NCBI GenBank assembly: GCA_030998225.1
Contig: JAPYXD010000701.1
Location: forward strand, 9,098,501 to 9,162,500
DNA: 64,000 nt
Direction of reading: 5' to 3'
From: Diplolepis rosae
Lineage: Eukaryota; Arthropoda; Insecta; Hymenoptera; Diplolepididae
A model generated the notes under the pieces. The model worked only from the letters and a program-made list of their open reading frames with translations. It was not told the DNA's origin and searched no databases. The position numbers and the translations under genes were made by a program. This document shows positions 58,093 through 64,000 of this stretch, piece by piece (the stretch's first letter is position 1; every line of letters starts with the position of its first letter).

Positions 58093-58499
58093 TATTGTTA
58101 AGTTACGTTTGTAAATTAAAAAAAAATATTACATAGCTGATTCAAAAATGTCAAAAAACTCTAAATGTAACGCTAATTATTTATTACACATAAAATAGTA
58201 CATTGTACAACTAGGGGAAAAAATTTATTTTGCGAGTGTGAAGTAATTGGATTCAAAAAGAAATATTACGTTCTTGAAATATATTTGAGATTTGTTAATT
58301 TGATTTTTCAGAACTTTTCCTTTTAAGGCCATGTACTGGGCGTGACTAAAAGCGCACATTTAGGGGAACAAAATAATTTATTCATTTAAAGTATCCTTGA
58401 AACAAATGAGAATTTGTTCAAATCAAATAAATGTCTGCCTTAAATCAAACAAATTATATCTTTGAAGTGCTTGGAATTAAAATGAAATTTGAAATAAAG

Positions 58500-58770
58500 C
58501 TGCGAAATTATATTAGTTCAAAAGAACAAAAGTATTTTGTTAGGACAACAAGACTATTTTGCCAGGCTAACCATAGAATTTTGTTGAGCCAACAAATGAC
58601 TTAGTTAGGCCAGCAAAACAATTTTGTTAGACATTTTTGTTACATCAACAGAACAGTTTTGTTAAATTAAAAAAGAGACCCAACAAAAAATGTTTGCTGG
58701 CTCAACAGAATTATTTTGTTGCGGCAACAAAATTTTTGTTGGCCAAGCAAAACCGTTTTCTCAGTGTATT
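58500..58770. repeat. TTTTGTT/AACAAAA minisatellite-like block
   Basis: Alternating ATTTTGTTGAGCCAACAAA, CCAGCAAAACAATTTTGTTA and GGCAACAAAATTTTTGTTGG units at 20-40 bp spacing, ending GTTTTCTCAGTGTATT. A 90-codon frame through it (58637-58909) is an artefact of the repeat. Confidence 0.6.
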
Positions 58771-58884
58771 CAATTTCTCGAAAAAAAAAAACATTTTTCG
58801 GAATTTTTACCCAAATGAAGCGGATAAACGCAGTAAATTATTATCTCAACCATTTCCCAAAGTTGTAGAATGGTATTTTAATTA

Positions 58885-59798
58885 CAAAAAATCTGCCCGC
58901 TTCGCATGATTAAAATAATTTATTTTCTTCCAAATCTCTCAAAAAGAAAAAATAATCGTAGACTTTATTTAAGGAAACGATTTTGCAGAACAACGCTTAT
59001 TTCGTATCTCACATATTTTGGTGAAAAAAATCAAATTTTTTCAATATTAAAAATCAAAAAATTAAAGTATACATCCTGTCGAGAAATTTTTCGATAAGAA
59101 TGTGTAGACCTTATATAGCCAAACAATTTTTCATCTCAAAGTTTTTTTTGTATCTCACATATTTTGTTTAAAAAATGAAGTATTTGAATGTTAATCGTAT
59201 TTTTTGGAATTGAAACGAAAAATATATGTTTTATCAGAAACTGTGTGAGACAAAACTTGTAGATCTTTTTGAAACTAACAACTTTGTATTCTTACGTTTT
59301 TTTCTTATTTTACATATTATTGTTAAAAACTTGAATTTTGGATTCTCAATAGTTTTTTTTTAATTAAAAAGAAAAATATGCATCTTATGAAAAAATGTTA
59401 CAATTCAAATTTGTAGGTCTTTATTTATTCAATAATATTGTATCATAACGTTTTTTCGTATCTCGTATAATTTAACTGGAAAATGGAATTTTGATATTGA
59501 CTTTTTTCGAATTTGAATATGCTGTAACATTTCTAATTTTGATTTAATCAAAAAATGTTATCAGGATAATTTTTAGAGATTTATGAGCACTATCTAAAGC
59601 CAGTATTGAAATTTTTGATTTTTTCAAAAAATTATTTTCAAAAACACAAAAGTAGTGCTCAACCCCTCAATTTTGATTGGATGTGGCTGGTTAACGAACT
59701 TGTCCTTACTTTTTCGGCTCCGATAAAGTGTACGAAAGCTCAATTCAATCTGATAATTCTATCGAGAGTTATGCCGCACACGACCTACAGACAGACAG

Positions 59799-59829
<31 letters not shown>

Positions 59830-59970
59830 CTTTCGTAAAAACCATTTTTTCTGACTCAGGGGGTCTCAAAACGTAAAGATTTGATGAAAATTTCGAAAGT
59901 CATTTTTCACATAAAACCAATACCTTCTCATCCATGATGAGAATGTAAAAAAGTTACATGGGCGAAAAAG
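58885..59970 (+). repeat. dispersed repeat family A, longest tail
   Basis: AAATCTGCCCGCTTCGCATG (58887), then AATTTATTTTCTTCCAAATC as at 16262 (the GC hairpin head is deleted), CATATTTTGGTGAAAAAAAT, TGGCTGGTTAACGAACTTG, a CAGA microsatellite, GGGGGTCTCAAAACGTAAAG. Frames of 63 and 82 codons inside are repeat artefacts. Confidence 0.75.
59787..59830. repeat. CAGA microsatellite
   Basis: About eleven CAGA units with one CGGA interruption, inside the family A tail; other copies keep only traces. Confidence 0.9.
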
Positions 59971-60505
59971 AAAATATTGTTTACTTGGTCACGTGGCCCA
60001 CCTAGGACATGGCCTTAAACAATAAAGCCTGTCCGTACAGACTGAGAAACATAATTCATTCCTAATATAAGATTTAGTTCGAGAAATAAATCGTCTAATG
60101 GAATAATGAATACAGAAGAACTAAAAATCCCGAAAGACAAAGGCTCCACCTTTGTTTTCTCAAGTTTTCTGTAGAGATTTTAATCACGGAAACAAGTAGG
60201 CGGGAACGGAAGTCCAGCATGCGGAAAACAGGATTTTATGAAGGTGGTTTTGTAAATAAACGTATGCACAGTAGCCACGTGGCAAAACTTTAAGGCGGTG
60301 TCCGATATTTCACTTTTTTGTTGGTTTCTGACTTAGGATTTCTTTTGCATAAGGATTGCCGACTTTTGAGTCGCCGGAAGTCCTTCCTGAAGCGATGAAG
60401 TATCCTCCTCTCTGTCAACGACTAATGAGAAGTCCCGCCCGTCTCATTTTACCATCACGTGTACTGTCCTTAGCTAAACATTGCTAAACGCGACCATTTT
60501 TTCAG

Positions 60506-60595
60506 GTCAAAGTTGAATTATGGCGCCGTCGGTCGTAACTGACTTAACGAACGCAGTATGGAGTGAAAGGAGCAAAGTGATGCTGAACAGGGCGT
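60506..60595 (+). CDS. candidate first coding exon, product unknown
   Basis: CCATTTTTTCAG precedes it, with GCTAAAC about 20 bases upstream of the junction as a possible branch point, and GTAAGTAAAG follows: all three splice signals are close to consensus. An ATG at 60520 opens 25 codons plus one base (MAPSVVTDLTNAVWSERSKV...), with a 14-base untranslated leader in the exon. The segment is GC-richer than its flanks and overlaps no repeat seen here. No family recognised, and no downstream exon found before the window ends, so it is a prediction only. Confidence 0.35.
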
Positions 60596-60599
60596 GTAA

Positions 60600-62490
60600 G
60601 TAAAGATTAAGTTTCGCGACACGTGAAATTGGCTGCAAGTTTTTATGAATTCGCAGAAACAATATTTTAAAGATACACCGGGCAAGATTGTTTGTTCAAA
60701 AGTGTAGCTTTTAATTAATATTAGAACTAATATTTTTTAGACATTCGTTTTCAAAGAATTTAGGTGCTTTTTATAATTTCTGAATTTGTATCCATTCTTT
60801 GAAAATCATTATTCATAACTTTCAGATGCTTTCAAATGGAAGAAAAGGTACAACACGCCTAAAATCACTTGGAAAAATATTCACGAAGAAAAGAAATATG
60901 TACCATTTACTGAGTCCATGAGTTAAAATAGTAACAGCATAAAATTCCTGTAAAATTATAAAATATCTCAGTCGAATTCCCCATGCTTTTATAAAAATAA
61001 CAAATTCAATGATACATTTGTAAATTTAACAGGCATTTGTGAAATATGCGTAAAAAATATCTGTTAAATTTATAGAAATTTTATGCTATCACTATTTTAC
61101 CTCATCTCAGTAGATGTAAAAAATTTGTTTTCTCCATGTTTGTTTGGTTCAACCTTATTATTAGTTCAGTAAAATTCAACTGAACGCTATGCTCGTTGTT
61201 TAGATTCAAATGTATAACTTGAAATATTATAAAATGCATGTTTAAAAAAACTCATAATCAATTTAATACAAACAGTTTAGATATTTAAAGGAAAAATTAA
61301 TTACTTTTGAAACCCACTACACGTTTCCGTGATGACATTCTTGAAACACTCAAAATTCGATTAATAAACCTTCAATTTCTAGTCAGTCATCACAACGTTA
61401 ATATTGAATAAGGGGAAACGATGAGAATTTGTGAGATAAATAAAAAATAATAGTCTGTGACATTATCTCCCGAAACTGCCAATTCCCTTTCAATTTTCCA
61501 GCCTTCTTTCCAATTCGAAACTTTTTATAGCAAAACATCTGCTTATCTCGCAAGGCCTCTTGGTAGATTGCCAGGTCCTGAACTCGACTGGACTCCGACT
61601 ATGGAGTGGCGGAAGTCCAGTCTGGTAAACTGGCAGGAGGTGAAGACAGGGTGGTTGTGGGTAAATCTATTCCGCTACCGTTTGTCATCCCCTGTTATTT
61701 TAACAGCTCTCTCTGGAGCTTTTTCAACGACAACACCGATAGGTTCTAGTTACATACAACGAACTATGGAATACTAAGGCGAAAAAAAGCTTTGAAACTC
61801 AGGGGGTAGTAAAGAGGAAGTGAGAAAATCAAAAGAGAACCGAGAATCCTAAGAAAGAGCAAAAAGCCATCCCTCTTGGATATTTAGTTCTCGCGGAGTT
61901 TCACCGTATTCCGTTGAACATGTTCTCTTATAGATATATCGCATAGAGAACATCCAATCACGAGAAGACAATAGTAGAGAACAAAGAGAACTCTTTCGAG
62001 ATGCCCTTTCACCTCAAGAGGAGTGTTCATGACAGAATTGCTCTGCCATGAAAAATCATCTCTCGTAATTAACCTAGCCTATACCACCTCCATGATATGA
62101 TTGTTTATGGTGTTTTCGAGTAGGGGAAATTCCAGATCATTTTTTCACGCTTGTCGGTAAACATACCAGCTTCTCTCATATGCGTATTTGATGGGTGTCT
62201 TTAACCCCTGAAAGTGCTTATGGGAATTGGATTTTGACGTTATTAATCTTACATCCAGTCGAGCTAACTTATGTGAGAATATTTCATTGCACTCTATCAG
62301 AAAAGCAATGCATTGGGGTCTTTTATTACTTAATAAAAGTAGTAGATATTCAGTGAAATAATTCAAAGAGAAATATTCGTTTAAATAAATAACTTTGTTT
62401 CCTTATTTAACGAAGTAGTGTCATTTTTTTCATTTTATGAACATAGTTATAGAAATATCTACCGTAATTTCCCGAAACATGTTTTCTAAA
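60600..62490. other. possible intron; GC-richer island at 61.46-62.1 kb
   Basis: If the exon at 60506 is real this would be its downstream intron. The island holds a 106-codon plus frame (61457-61777) with TTTTCCAG and CTGGCAG/GAGGTGAAG motifs but no recognisable domain. Confidence 0.35.
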
Positions 62491-62492
62491 CC

Positions 62493-62873
62493 CTCGTCTA
62501 AACCTGAATCAGTGAACTGCCACTGATTTGCAGTCACTATTTACTAATGGCAGCCGCTATAAGTATTTCACTGAGAATCAGTGAAATAAATTGAACTCAC
62601 TTATTGAATCAGTGAAATCTTCAGGTAGGAATAATAAAACCAGAACGGAATACTTTTGATTCTCCTGATAATTATACGTGATTGCAAAGAGCACTTGGGT
62701 CGATAAAGCAGTAAGGTGTATAGATGAAACTTTCAAATCCGCGAATTCAAAATTTATGTTCACGTGGAGCGTTCACTGATTCCTCAGTGAAATCATATCA
62801 GGGCACTGATTTATCAGTTTATATATTTTCACTGATATAATCAGTGACTATTTCACTGATTCAGGTTTAGATA
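62493..62873. mobile_element. CACTGATT-rich MITE, uninterrupted reference copy
   Basis: GTCTAAACCTGAATCAGTG to CAGGTTTAGATAA. Contains GGCAGCCGCTATAAGTATTT, the empty form of the site used by the P-like element at 33.8 kb. A 61-codon minus frame is incidental. Confidence 0.85.
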
Positions 62874-63387
62874 ATGTGACTAAAGTTTTATTCAGTTACA
62901 GTTTCGTAAAATTAGGATAGAATTTCAGAAAATTCAGTTACTTTTTAGTAAATTTGAGAAAAGATTCCTCTATTTGCAGTTACGAAGTGTTGAATATCCT
63001 GATACTTGTATCTGGAAATTCTTAAACTTGTAATAGGAATAATTTTACGTTTTGTGTAACTCAAGATTCATACAGTCACATGTAACTGAAAAGTTTGTTA
63101 CAGCTTCGTAATTTTATGACAGATTTTGAAAAAATTCTGTTACAGTTCGGTATATATGAATTTGATCTAACAAAATAACTTTTCTGAATGAATGAAGATC
63201 TTTGGTGAAATCAAGCTAAATTTGATTGAGCTTACTAAAATATTTATTTGATTCAACCAAATCGTACCCAAACAAACTATTTTTGGTTGCTGCGCCACAT
63301 TACTAAATTATAGTCAATATTCGTGTATAAAATACATTTTTTCGAGTACAAAATATTTTTCTGAATATTAGGGAAGATCTATCAAAA

Positions 63388-63660
63388 CACGGATAAAAAT
63401 GGAAGTCAAAAAGTAAGGAATGAGTACTGAAATTTACAGCAAAAAAAATTTACGTAGCGTTGTTTCCGGCTGAATCCTCAATAGATACAAGTGAGTCTTG
63501 TTTGAACAGTAATGATTGTTAAACGTACAGCAATCATTATTGTTCAAACAATACTCACTTGTATCTATTAAGGATTCAGCCGGAAAAAAAGCTACGTGAA
63601 TTTTTTTGCTATAAATCTCAGTACTTATTCCTTACCTTTTGACTTCCATTTTTCTCCGTG
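63388..63660. mobile_element. near-perfect 270-bp palindromic MITE
   Basis: CACGGATAAAAATGGAAGTC at the left and GACTTCCATTTTTCTCCGTG at the right, with pairing by eye around 90% across arms of about 135 bp to a short centre near 63524 (CTGAATCCTCAATAGATACA against TGTATCTATTAAGGATTCAG). The CACGGA tip is shared with the 46.1- and 55.4-kb foldbacks. Confidence 0.85.
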
Positions 63661-63664
63661 AATA

Positions 63665-64000
63665 CAATAAGGAATGTAATTTTACTTTGCTTGATTAACA
63701 GCTTTGGAAAAATTATAGTTTACTGAAATTACCGATAACTTATCCAGTTTTATTTTTATTTTGTTAATTCAGAAAGTTATTGTAATACATACACAAAAAA
63801 AGATATCTTATAGAAATATATTCACCTACGTATTCGGTTACATGGTCCATTTAATCCTTGACCTTGGAAAAAATAATGGCTAAAAAGGAACTATTTTCCG
63901 TAAGTTACTAATACAATAAAAGTTACCGAAGCTATTTTTAATCTCATACCATCACTTTATTTACAAACCTAGGAAACATTGTTTTAGGGTAATGTTCATC
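63665..64000. other. AT-rich DNA, nothing recognised
   Basis: A weak family B-like phrase (GGTTACATGGTCCATTTAAT then CCTTGACCTT at 63836) only. Confidence 0.45.

Noticed and set aside
58637..58909. 90-codon frame with repeated QQN(Y/S)FV
   Set aside because: Translation of the AACAAAA/TTTTGTT repeat block.
59606..59854. 82-codon frame ending in a TDRQTDRQ repeat
   Set aside because: The C-terminus is translated CAGA microsatellite and the rest is family A tail.
61457..61777. 106-codon frame
   Set aside because: No recognised domain and no paired splice sites that fit; kept only as a note in the intron region.

Overview
This is AT-rich, non-coding-looking eukaryotic DNA, almost certainly from an arthropod and most likely an insect with a large, transposon-filled genome. 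The evidence is several hundred-base foldback and terminal-inverted-repeat (TIR) elements, tRNA-derived short repeats, hammerhead-like motifs of the kind carried by Penelope-like elements, a THAP-domain (P-element superfamily) remnant, and hAT, piggyBac-like and Tc1-like element ends. There are no operons, ribosome binding sites or dense ORFs, and nearly all open frames are under 110 codons and look like chance. A hymenopteran is a guess only. The window is best read as intergenic or long-intron DNA; I found no complete host gene.

Layout. 1-8 kb: sparse, with a piggyBac-like MITE (836-1052), a Tc1-like end, a nested foldback (3405-3985) and a hAT-like MITE (6177-6602). 8.7-10.2 kb: a degenerate satellite of about 150-bp monomers in a four-monomer higher-order period of roughly 620-660 bp, with a hammerhead-like motif at its left edge. 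12-20.5 kb: CACTGATT-rich MITEs, three copies of a 1-1.5 kb dispersed repeat (family A, with GCGC hairpins), one of them split by a MITE, and a TTAA-bounded element. 22-33 kb: tRNA-like repeat pieces, TIR elements, hammerhead-like remnants and foldbacks. 33.7-36.8 kb: the richest locus, a stack of nested transposons. A MITE is interrupted by a P-like element (8-bp target duplication, THAP exon, subterminal inverted repeats), which itself holds a TTAA foldback and a 1.1-kb TIR element carrying a frameshifted 160-codon reading frame. 40.8-41.9 kb: four tRNA-like units on both strands, one inside the loop of a 158-bp-arm palindrome. 42.7-47.4 kb: three TTAA-bounded elements. 50-64 kb: more foldbacks, a hAT end, a second long family A copy, and one candidate protein-coding exon (60506-60595).

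Between the repeats lie GC-richer, apparently single-copy islands (about 2.0-2.7, 5.3-5.6, 7.1-7.5, 14.9-15.2, 26.7-27.0, 28.2-28.6, 33.3-33.6, 39.3-40.0, 44.4-45.1, 48.1-48.9, 51.2-52.5, 54.1-54.7, 57.4-57.7, 60.1-60.7 and 61.5-62.1 kb). They could be conserved non-coding or regulatory DNA of a neighbouring gene, or unrecognised exons; the sequence alone cannot decide.
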